Shown: positions 40,101 to 47,199 of the stretch, piece after piece
Layout: the number at the start of each line of letters is the position of its first letter
Position numbering within the stretch: position 1 is the stretch's first letter
Made by a program: the position numbers and the translations under genes
The notes under the pieces: model-generated
Databases searched by the model: none
Seen by the model: only the letters and a program-made list of their open reading frames with translations
Told to the model about the DNA's origin: nothing
Assembly: GCA_013399855.1 (NCBI GenBank)
Contig: VXAY01002251.1
Location: forward strand, 1 to 64,000
Direction of reading: 5' to 3'
From: Oxyruncus cristatus
Taxonomy: Eukaryota; Chordata; Aves; Passeriformes; Cotingidae
DNA: 64,000 nucleotides

Positions 40101-42506
40101 AATATACCTTTTGTCAACTAAATTACTTCCCAAAGACAAGAAGATGTTGATACATTTTGAGCCAGGCAGGTCAACAATTTTCAACCCAGAATACCTACAG
40201 AGGGGATGTCACTGGAGTTAGACACTTTTTTTCAGTCAAAAAGTTTTGGAAGGTAGACGAGAAGAAGACAGTCAAACTGCACATTTGGAAACATGACAAA
40301 CTGTTATTTTGTGTCAGTTTTGCTAAATTGTTCCTTTTGCTGTTTATGAAGCTAAAAATCTTTCCCTGATATTTTCTAAATAGCTAATTACAGCTGAAAA
40401 TACTTTGCTCACATTTAAGAAGAAATTGCATGCTGCAGAGAGAAGAAAGGCAAGGCTTAAAAATGCTCATGGTGTTTTATATGGGGCTATAGAACCTCAG
40501 TAGCACAATAGCATTTAAGTCAAAACAGGTAGTGGGGAGAAAAGAGCTTTTAAACAAAAACAGTGGATTTAAAGCAAAATATTTCTTTATTGGGTTTTGC
40601 GGTGTTTTGCCTGAACTAGCAAGTCTGTCTTTCTTACAGGCAAGTTTTGCCTAACCAGCCCCCCCTTACATCCTTATTAGTGAATCAGATGGACAAAATA
40701 TTTATTATCTGAGGGGAAGGGGCACAGCTGAGCTTGCACACAGTTAACTCTCACTTCCCTTCCACACTGTAGACAGGAAAGTAATCAGGATCCTACACTG
40801 GCAGAGAAAACTAACAATCACAAAGGATGAATGTGTTGTACTCACAAACAGAGTGTGTTTGGAAAAAAAAAAAAAAAAAAAAACAAAACACACAAAACTT
40901 ACTTATAGCGATCTTTGTATGAAGTAATTGCAGTCACGAGGAAATGCCACCTCTCCAGCAGAACAAGTGACTCTTGTCTGGATGACAATGAGCAAATGAG
41001 ACTCTCTGAGATGTTTTTCTTCTGAATTCTTAAATCCAGCTGACCCGTGTGCTTCTGTGACCACTCCAGTATACACATGGTCATTGCTATTGATTACCTT
41101 CAACTCCATAAAAAAACATCTCTTGTCACAGCTATATACAGAAGACTGCCCTGTGTGACTGTTTCTGCAGGAATAGTTTGTACTGACTGTTAATAAGCTT
41201 CATCTCAATGCCAAATCTGACCAATTCTGCATCAGGAGCATCTGAGGTGGCAGCTGGAGTGAGCAGACCCCCTAGCCAACTCACACTACAGTACTACTGG
41301 AGACACATTTTTTCTAAAATTTATATTCTGCAATTTTCTGTTAGGAAGACATTTGAGTAAATGAACTAGTGAATGAAGTAAATGAACTATCGAACGTCTT
41401 AAAGGCCTTTCACATGAGAGAGTCTATTTTAAAGTCCTCAGAACACTTACATGCTCAGATTTAATGTTCATTCAAAATTTATCTTATCTTAGATTTTTCT
41501 TTGTATGGATAATCAGTTTTTCTAATACCTAAAAAGTCCAGAAAAGGAAGGTATTTAGGCATCTAACATGGTCATCATTGGTAGAAGATTCCAACTGCTC
41601 AAATTCACACAGTTGCAGTCACTGTAAGAGTGTGGCATAGGTTTGGAGAAGGGATAAAAGCAGCACAAAAATATTTGCTCTTTTTTTTTTTTTTTGCAGG
41701 TGATCTAGAACAAAAATTTGAACTGGAAATAAGCCCCCTTTGTAATCAGCAGAAGGATACAATACCAAGCATACAGATTGGTAAGTATTTAATTCTCTTC
41801 ATGTTTATCTCACTATGGCACAAGCTCAAAGAGAAGCTTTTCTCCACCACCCTCTCCACCCCACTCTAGTTGTTTTAAGAATAAGAACTGTGGATATCAT
41901 AAGAGTTACAAAAGATGTTCTAAATTAAAATATTCAAAAAGAAACCTATCTAAGCCAAATGTTCAACTGAAAGACAAAGGAGTCATTGCATAGGGAGAAA
42001 AATATCCATGGAGAAAAATTGCAGACAATGTGTGATTAAACACTGGGTACTTTCTTGTCTGAAATCTCCTTAGAGGGATGCTGACTCTCACAGATTTTAC
42101 TGTTACACATGCAGATGAAGCTGTGTCTTGTCATGTATGGTGGTCAAAAGCTGTGCATTTCAAAAGGAATCCATGCCTGTTTGAGGGGTTATTATTATTT
42201 CTCATCAGGGTTTTTGCCACTTACATTGCTCTTGAGGCACTCTGTGAATTAATTTCTTGCTCACCAGGTGTCCCTTGTGTTTCCCCAGGCTTCATGACAT
42301 ACATCGTTGAGCCACTCTTTGAGAGGTGGGCCCAGTTTACAGGTGATACTCCCCTATCTGAAAATATGCTAAACCATCTCAGGAGGAACAAGGCCAAGTG
42401 GAGAAACTTGCTCCACAAGCAACACAGCAGTAGTAGGAGCAATGACCACTCAGGTCAAGTGACTGGCAGCCAGGAACAGACTTTAAATGAAGAAGAGACT
42501 CCTTAG
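10114..42506 (+). CDS. PDE7B: PDE7B, cAMP-specific phosphodiesterase 7B (5'-partial; 11 exons)
   Basis: Joined exons: 10114-10197, 23208-23359, 24814-24877, 26276-26371, 28070-28170, 29616-29747, 34785-34876, 35924-36068, 38001-38097, 41700-41780 and 42289-42506 (1262 nt). All have GT/AG junctions and matching phases, giving 420 residues plus a stop. The product is a class I phosphodiesterase that hydrolyses cAMP to AMP in the cytosol. Counting from the split Gly as residue 1, all catalytic landmarks are present: H146 (general acid) and H150 in the HNAVH motif, H186 and D187 in HDVDHPG, D296 in CADIC, the purine-selective Q347 in SIQIG, and the clamp F350. The spacings equal those known for PDE7A (H212, H216, H252, D253, D362, Q413, F416). 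PDE7B rather than PDE7A is indicated by segments such as [30 protein letters not shown] and [13 protein letters not shown]. The C-terminal tail is Ser-rich, then acidic (NEEETP). The human protein is about 450 residues, so roughly 28 N-terminal residues lie upstream of the window. No frameshift or missing key residue was seen. Confidence 0.96.
10665..10672. promoter_or_regulatory. Consensus CRE octamer
   Basis: TGACGTCA is centred in a 14-bp perfect palindrome (10662-10675), 470 bases downstream of PDE7B exon a. The surroundings resemble an ancient amniote interspersed repeat, so it may be repeat-derived. CREB binding is not shown. Confidence 0.45.
11176..11280. other. Purine-rich tract with G-quadruplex motif
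   Basis: Bases 11176-11197 contain four G runs of at least three separated by 2-4 bases (GGGGAAGGGGAAGGGAAGAGGG, shown as runs: G4, G4, G3, G3). Purine-rich sequence continues to 11280. Confidence 0.6.
23208..23359 (+). CDS. PDE7B: PDE7B coding exon b
   Basis: The acceptor is TTTCCACAG and the donor GTAAGA. The exon completes Asn29 and encodes residues 30-79 ([20 protein letters not shown] at its start, [11 protein letters not shown] at its end), leaving in phase 0. This is the linker and first helices before the HD domain. Human PDE7B has Tyr-Ser where this sequence has Leu-Ser before GEIG. The exon sits 13 kb downstream of exon a. Confidence 0.96.
23360..24813. other. PDE7B intron with CR1 and a 21-bp palindrome
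   Basis: Apart from the CR1 fragment, the intron holds a near-perfect palindrome at 24240-24260 (10-bp arms, one central base). No other feature was recognised. Confidence 0.6.
24518..24728 (-). mobile_element. CR1 LINE fragment, 3' end
   Basis: Read on the + strand this is the reverse complement of a CR1 3' end. It begins GAATCACAGAATG, then GAGTTGGAAGGGACC, and runs through segments such as GAGTCCAACTCCTGG and CTTCCAGTGCCCAACCACCC. About 210 bp are present, 5'-truncated as is usual for CR1. It lies in the intron between exons b and c and ends about 85 bp before the exon c acceptor. CR1 is the dominant LINE of birds and other reptiles. Confidence 0.9.
24814..24877 (+). CDS. PDE7B: PDE7B coding exon c
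   Basis: The acceptor is TTTTTTTCCAG and the donor GTGAGT. It encodes residues 80-100 ([20 protein letters not shown] and N) plus the first base of Gly101. [17 protein letters not shown] is a PDE7 family signature at the start of the catalytic domain. A CR1 fragment ends about 85 bp upstream of the acceptor. Confidence 0.96.
25337..25362. repeat. 13-bp perfect tandem duplication
   Basis: TGCCTGTAACATA occurs twice head to tail. Confidence 0.9.
25956..26001. repeat. Direct repeat, 30-bp offset
   Basis: TTCCAGTTAAAACCAT at 25956-25971 recurs at 25986-26001. Confidence 0.9.
26276..26371 (+). CDS. PDE7B: PDE7B coding exon d
   Basis: The acceptor is TGCTTTCAG and the donor GTAAGT. It encodes residues 102-132 ([20 protein letters not shown], then [11 protein letters not shown]) and the first base of Val133. 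These are helices of the catalytic domain preceding the metal site. Confidence 0.96.
28070..28170 (+). CDS. PDE7B: PDE7B coding exon e (first metal-site motif)
   Basis: The acceptor is GATTCCCAG and the donor GTAATG. It encodes residues 134-166 ([20 protein letters not shown], then [13 protein letters not shown]). It contains the catalytic H146 and metal ligand H150 in [10 protein letters not shown]. It ends in phase 0. Confidence 0.97.
28171..29615. other. PDE7B intron between exons e and f
   Basis: From 28260 to 29030 the intron is somewhat GC-richer, with several overlapping short frames on both strands. None shows a recognisable domain or paired splice sites. It may be a decayed interspersed element of unknown family. 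Confidence 0.4.
29616..29747 (+). CDS. PDE7B: PDE7B coding exon f (HD motif)
   Basis: The acceptor is GATGCTTCAG and the donor GTAAAA, phase 0 on both sides (44 codons). It encodes residues 167-210, with the metal ligands H186 and D187 in [20 protein letters not shown]. The base composition is clearly more GC-rich than the flanking intron. Confidence 0.97.
29748..34784. other. PDE7B intron between exons f and g
   Basis: The only clear structure in this 5-kb intron is a dispersed repeat segment at 30536-30635, part of a probably longer element from about 30300. The same block interrupts the CR1 at 57 kb. No exon or RNA gene was recognised. Confidence 0.55.
30536..30635. repeat. Dispersed repeat copy A (pairs with 57090-57186)
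   Basis: It shares with 57090-57186, in the same orientation, the exact block GAAGAGTCAACTTCAGCCTT, plus GTCAGAAATAGAAT, AGTTAAAAATTAATCT and CCTGAAGAAGACTCACT. By eye the identity is high over about 95 bases with one short gap. The family is not recognised. The copy may be the end of a longer element starting near 30300. Confidence 0.85.
34785..34876 (+). CDS. PDE7B: PDE7B coding exon g
   Basis: The acceptor is CCTCCCTAG and the donor GTAAGT. It encodes residues 211-240 ([20 protein letters not shown], then [10 protein letters not shown]) and two bases of Thr241. ENHHWRS is a conserved PDE7 catalytic-domain stretch. Confidence 0.96.
35924..36068 (+). CDS. PDE7B: PDE7B coding exon h
   Basis: The acceptor is CCGCTGCAG and the donor GTAACT. 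It completes Thr241 and encodes residues 242-289, including [20 protein letters not shown] and [14 protein letters not shown]. It ends in phase 0. Confidence 0.96.
36516..36529. promoter_or_regulatory. RFX X-box-like motif
   Basis: GTTGCCATGGCAGC differs from the idealised X-box by one base. It is intronic, between exons h and i. Confidence 0.3.
38001..38097 (+). CDS. PDE7B: PDE7B coding exon i (catalytic Asp)
   Basis: The acceptor is TTGCTTTCAG and the donor GTCAGC, a less common +3 base. It encodes residues 290-321 ([20 protein letters not shown], then [12 protein letters not shown]). D296 in CADIC is the fourth metal ligand. One base of Gly322 is left over. Confidence 0.96.
40863..40883. 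repeat. Poly(A) run of 21
   Basis: A homopolymer in the intron before exon j. There is no recognisable retroposon body upstream of it. Confidence 0.85.
41356..41389. repeat. Direct repeat, 21-bp offset
   Basis: AGTAAATGAACTA at 41356-41368 recurs exactly at 41377-41389. Confidence 0.85.
41700..41780 (+). CDS. PDE7B: PDE7B coding exon j (invariant Gln)
   Basis: The acceptor follows an uninterrupted run of T's ending TTTTTGCAG; the donor is GTAAGT. It encodes residues 323-348 ([20 protein letters not shown], then IPSIQI). Q347 is the invariant glutamine that binds the purine ring. One base of Gly349 is left over. Confidence 0.96.
42289..42506 (+). CDS. PDE7B: PDE7B terminal coding exon k and stop
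   Basis: The acceptor is GTTTCCCCAG. It encodes residues 350-420 and a TAG stop. It starts [18 protein letters not shown], with F350 as the hydrophobic clamp, and continues through LSENML and NKAKWRNLL to a divergent tail: a Ser-rich stretch (HSSSRSND), then an acidic end (NEEETP). The tail is shorter than in human PDE7B and lacks its Gly/Ser/His-rich insertion. Confidence 0.96.
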
Positions 42507-42891
42507 TGGCAGCTTTGCACTTTTCCTTATAGCACTGCTATCTCCGTCTTGGTCACAGCAGCGAGTAAGATCCCGAGTAGCCAGGAGCCCTGTTGTCGAG
42601 GCCGTGCAAAGGGAAGAAATGGCAAAGCAGAAGCTGTAAGGGTCCTCACCAACAAGCCCGATGTTCTGCTGGGTTTCTCTCTGATCCTCACGTTCCGTTC
42701 CTCTCCCCTCTCTTCGTCCTGCGCATGCCTGATGTCATCCGTCACTCCTGACCACGAACTGTCCGAATGGGGAGTCCCAGTCAGCAGCACTTACGGCTGG
42801 CATGAAGTAGGGAGGATTCCTGAGAGAACAGGGGAGACAGAGAGGCACTCTTGGTGATACATTCATTTACCACAAGTCATACTGTGACATA

Positions 42892-43454
42892 TGTATATAG
42901 GCCCAGAGCGCCACACATGCTCGAGGCTGGCAGCTGGGCTGCACATTAAACCACCAGCATCTTCAGCATCCAGAGGGCACAGGCTGACAGACGGTGCTCA
43001 CAGAGGGCAGAGAGAGTCTGGTTGTTTTAGTAATTAAAACAAAAACCTTTTTAACTTTTGTATTCTGTGCACTAAACAACAGATCTAAAAACCTTGGACT
43101 GAAGTCACTCTCTGTATACATGCCTCCAGTGTAACAAGGCTCATTTTGGTAATCATTTTTATGCCACTTTGGATAAAAGACGGGCATCTTCTCATTGCAA
43201 GGAACAGTATTCCCTCGCAACCGAAAGGGAAGGTGTAGTACAGTCTAAACCTTTGAAACATGAACAGATTTATCTTTTGAGTACTGTTTCAAATAACCTG
43301 TTTATATTCATATGTGTACATTTTCTGTAAATACAAAGCGCTACTGATTCCCATGCCAAAATACTGGAGTACTGTGGGATTGCTACCTGTAAAAACATTG
43401 GCACTGTGAACAGAATACTGTTAGTTTTAATACAAGAGAAAGCATTTGTAAATA
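42892..43454 (+). promoter_or_regulatory. Three Pumilio response elements in PDE7B 3' UTR
   Basis: TGTATATA at 42892-42899 and TGTAAATA at 43326-43333 and 43447-43454 all fit the UGUANAUA consensus on the transcript strand. Confidence 0.5.
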
Positions 43455-44495
43455 TGGTATAGAGTTTATTAATATACACCATTGTTTGTGGATAAAAGCC
43501 TTAACTTTTAGCATCCTTCATAGCTGCCAAAATCATATGATTACAAGATATGATTCTGAACTGCCTTTCCACTATCCAAGGTGTATCAAAGGTCATTAAG
43601 GAATGAAGTCTGGCAGGACAACTTCTTGAAAACTTCAAACACATTCCATATGGGTCCGTGTTGTTAATCCATGGCACCTTGCACATTTGGTCTAGGCAAA
43701 TGTTTCACAGAGCCAAGTTCAAAAAAACCTGAGCCCCACAGTAACACCACGTGATTTGACAGTTCAACCTGATTACCATTTATTCAAGAGTGTGAATTTT
43801 TACTAAATAGCTTAGTGGTTTACAAAGCACGACATTCAGTAGTTCTGGAGTCCAGTTGTTTTCTCAAGAGACGTTGCAGTGTAGCTGATTTTTTCCCCCC
43901 ATTCCCTCCTGAAGATAGCGAGCATCAAAATGCATTTGTATTTTTCTTGTAATTTAAATAATACTTCAACTGACTTTTAGATTGGTCTCAGTCAATGAAG
44001 GAAAAAAATATGTTTTAGTAGACTATTAAGAAAAATCTCTTAACTGTCATAGTTGCTGAGGAATTCTCTGTGCTCCTGTGTTTGTGAAAGATACATGGCC
44101 TTAACTATGCCATAAACAACCTCAGTTTGGAAAGTCTTTATAAAACTTAAGCTGCTGTCATTTCAATGAGATTGTATTCTCAAGTGATTGTCCCCTTCTC
44201 CTCTGCCCCCAGTAAAAATAACTGCATTCAGGTGAAGTATAGAGTTGTAAACCCCCAGTACATCAAATCTGTATAGCTGTTTTCCAAAAGAAAGAGCATG
44301 TATGGCCATATAATCCATGTTTGGATGTGAATGCCTTGAAAAGGCCAACAAAGAAAGAGCTATTTAAGTCGGTGTTAGAGAAAGATATTTACTCATAGAA
44401 TTGCAAGGGGAGATATATTTTTTCTCAATTACAGGGGATATTGACTTGATAAGAGAAAGTTCATGCTCATAAGGTGACTAATATTTTTAAAGGAA

Positions 44496-44501
44496 AATAA
44501 A
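44496..44501 (+). terminator. Candidate PDE7B poly(A) signal (proximal)
   Basis: AATAAA lies about 2.0 kb after the stop codon. Downstream, within 60 bases, is a T-rich element (TGTTTTACTCT and TTCTTTGTATG). Choice between this and the distal signals needs RNA evidence. Confidence 0.35.
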
Positions 44502-45465
44502 AAGCATAAGTTTTAGTAAAGGATGTTTTACTCTACTAATTCTTTGTATGTATCTGCAGAGAAAGATGAAACCCAGTGAAGTAGGAAGGTGGAAAACACT
44601 GTGAGAACACAAAGCAGCTCCAAGAATGATGTTTTTCTTCTCCCTCTAATGTTACATAAGGTATAACCAGTAGAAAATCTCCTTCTTCCTCCCACTTCTA
44701 AATGAGACTCACATTTAATATTAGAAGGACCACAGCAAGCAAGCAGAGAGAGAGAGAAAGAGAGAGTTGTATTAAGATTAAATTGTTTTAACTACAGGAC
44801 ATAATTTCTTCTTAACCACCTGATGGTGGGGGCAGAAGCATCACCGTTATGCAGCTTTTTAGGTGTATCTTTCCTTCTGACAGATTTAGGACAATTATTA
44901 GGACATTACACAAGCAGTGTAATGTGCTGCTTAGAAGCACTTAAGTACATACAAAAGGATATGATTTCCCTTGTTTTGTCTTTTTACTAAGAAATGAAAG
45001 CCCTTTTCCTTCTAGTTCAAAGAAATTTTTTACAATGTTCTGAAATTCAGTTACACAAACACAGTGTCTAGCAGCATAAAAAGCTCTTGACAGAGACATT
45101 GTTAAACTGTTTCTGAAGAGCTTTCAGAAAATAGGTCCAGCAGGTACAAATGAAATTTTGTTACAGCTACATTAAACTCAAGCTCTTTTCTACAAGTGGA
45201 GCCTACAAAGTCCATTACAAGTTTGCTCTTACCAAGCTAAAACTTTTCAACTTTAAAAAGCTGCTCTGAAAATTGTGGGGGATTTTGGTGCACTGATTTG
45301 CTAGATTTCATACGTGCTAGATTTCAGTTTGTCTAACGAAACAGTGCTTGGAATAGGTTCAGAGTGGCTCCAGCAATGCTTCTGTACTTGTGAGCCAAAC
45401 CCATTACACAAATTTGGGTCTGGCCAGTTAGCCTCAGGTGTTACAGACAAAGGTGTGCTGAAAAG

Positions 45466-46489
45466 TTAGGCTCTGGCAGCAGATTCCTGGCAGCCAAATA
45501 CACTGGGGTCTGTGATGCAAAGTGCCACCATCTGATTTCCCTTAGAAGCCAAACAATGACCAGTAACAGCCGATCCAACAGCGCCAGTGTTCAGTATATG
45601 TGGTTGTGATACACTCTTGGTATTCTGTAGTTCAGAGAGCATTTCTGCACCGGGTTTTCTCCCCAGGACGCCAACAGAATGCTGATGCACAGAATGGAAA
45701 AACTATGCAGATAACACAGATTTCTGTGTTGTCAGCCCTATTAGCCACTTTACAAAAAGCCTTTGTACATTGTTTTTCCTACTTACTGGGCCAGTGCAGG
45801 TAAAAGATTTTGAAGTTTTTGTAAAACTGAGTTAAGGTTTTCATGTATGGAAAGAAAAAGAAAACTACTAAAAGCAGGAGGTCAAAATGTTTTTATGGCC
45901 CACAATTGCAATTCATGTGATTAAAATCTAGCTGCTTTAAATGAAGATTTCATACCATCAAAAAAGAAATTCTGTATAATTAACAACAATAATAAGTGAT
46001 GATAAGTGATAAGTGAAAATTTTAGGCCAGTTAAAATAATGCATACATACACATTGTTGATAAGTAAAGATTTTACCTACCTTTGGATTTTTAAGTGTCA
46101 ATAGTCCAGCCACCAACCAAATGGGGAATAAAAGAACTATTAAAAACATGTACCTCTGGAATAAAGGATCAGAGAGAGGAGTATCTGAAATGAATTAGAG
46201 TCTATGGAGGAAAAAGAAAAAACCAAAACACATGATCTGCAGTTGTATCTAACCTAATCTACAACACAGGTCAATTATTTTTGTATAAACTTGTGATTTT
46301 CATTAAGAAAACCAAGGCCTACCCAATGATTACTAGTAGGGAAGGCTGCTACCACAGTAAATAAGATAAGCCCATTATTCCACTGCATAGCTATCTTACC
46401 AGCTTTTCGAGTCTGTGGTTGAAATTTCTGTTAAAAGTTTCTGTCAAATTAGACACAAAACGCACACCAACCCTTCCAAATGGATTCTC
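45466..46489 (-). other. Candidate three-exon transmembrane gene fragment (unrecognised)
   Basis: This is a hypothesis only. Three - strand segments join in phase 0. 46489-46400 has acceptor TCCTTTCTTAG and donor GTAAGA, and is open only in frame 0. 46155-46081 has a strong pyrimidine tract ending TTATTCCAG and donor GTAGGT. 45681-45466 has acceptor GTGCATCAG and ends in TAA. The middle exon encodes a hydrophobic span (MFLIVLLFPIWLVAGLLTL), preceded by NLT and followed by a 70-residue tail. I do not recognise the protein. It overlaps the possible distal PDE7B 3' UTR in antisense. No upstream exon or start was found, and chance is a serious alternative. Confidence 0.22.
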
Positions 46490-47164
46490 CTAAGAAAGGA
46501 GAAACACTCAAGTAGTTACAATTTTACTTTCAGGTACCAGCCAGGGTACCAGCCATAATTTATAGCCTGATATTTAAGTCACTCAGTTGAGTTGTCCATA
46601 AAATATGCCCATTCCTCTCCTGATACCACCATCCCCCACTCATGGCCCACAAAACCCAATAATTAAATTTGAATTAAGATCCTGAAAATCCAAAAAAAGC
46701 CACCCCAAACAGAAACAAAACAAAACCACAAGGCAAGTTTCATGCCATGAATTCAAATTACTTTGATTGGTGCAAACTGTTACTCTATTATTCGTTTCTA
46801 TAATCCATCCAATATTTTAGGTACATAAACTTTCAAGTGCAGAGCGTAAGTTTGACTTGGATGTAAAATATATTCTGCTTATCTCTGAATTCAAGATTGT
46901 ATATGTCATGTTTATTGTAAAGCATTTTATATATACATATTCACATCTTATACAACTCTTTGGGCCAAACACTGGTCCCCCCAACTTCACTGGGACCAAG
47001 AATCAGCCCCCGTATGTGCGTATATATGCCCAATGCATCATTCTGAAAGGAAGCACTAGATTGTGTGAAAATGCTGTGACTGCTATGCAGTGATGCCAAG
47101 AGACTTAACTGTATCTTTTTTAACATACTGCTGTAAGTATTCATCATGTCCAAGAATGACAACT

Positions 47165-47179
47165 AATAAAAAAAATAAA
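47165..47179 (+). terminator. Candidate PDE7B poly(A) signals (distal, tandem AATAAA)
   Basis: Two AATAAA hexamers (47165-47170 and 47174-47179) lie in an A-rich run, followed by a GT/T-containing stretch (GTGTCTCAAGTTCTTTGG). They would give a 3' UTR of about 4.7 kb, comparable with the multi-kilobase UTR known for mammalian PDE7B. Confidence 0.35.
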
Positions 47180-47199
47180 AATGAAGTGTCTCAAGTTCT

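Larger units (their letters stand above)
34877..42288. other. PDE7B introns between exons g and k
   Basis: The four introns (34877-35923, 36069-38000, 38098-41699, 41781-42288) hold an RFX-like X-box (36516-36529), an AT-rich inverted repeat (39475-39529), a 21-base A run (40863-40883) and a short direct repeat (41356-41389). No other gene or RNA was recognised. Confidence 0.55.
42507..44520 (+). other. PDE7B: PDE7B 3' UTR (extent uncertain)
   Basis: This sequence follows the PDE7B stop. The first 450 bases are GC- and CpG-richer than the surroundings, and the rest is AT-rich. UGUANAUA motifs lie at 42892, 43326 and 43447. A canonical AATAAA at 44496-44501 is followed by a T/GT-rich stretch and is a plausible 3' end. 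Another pair of AATAAA signals occurs at 47165 and 47174, so a longer 3' UTR of about 4.7 kb is equally possible. The stop is certain; the 3' boundary is inference. Confidence 0.6.

Noticed and set aside
45781..45835. 40-nt - strand candidate exon with donor GTAAGT between the second and third candidate exons
   Set aside because: Its length is not a multiple of three and would break the phase-0 join.
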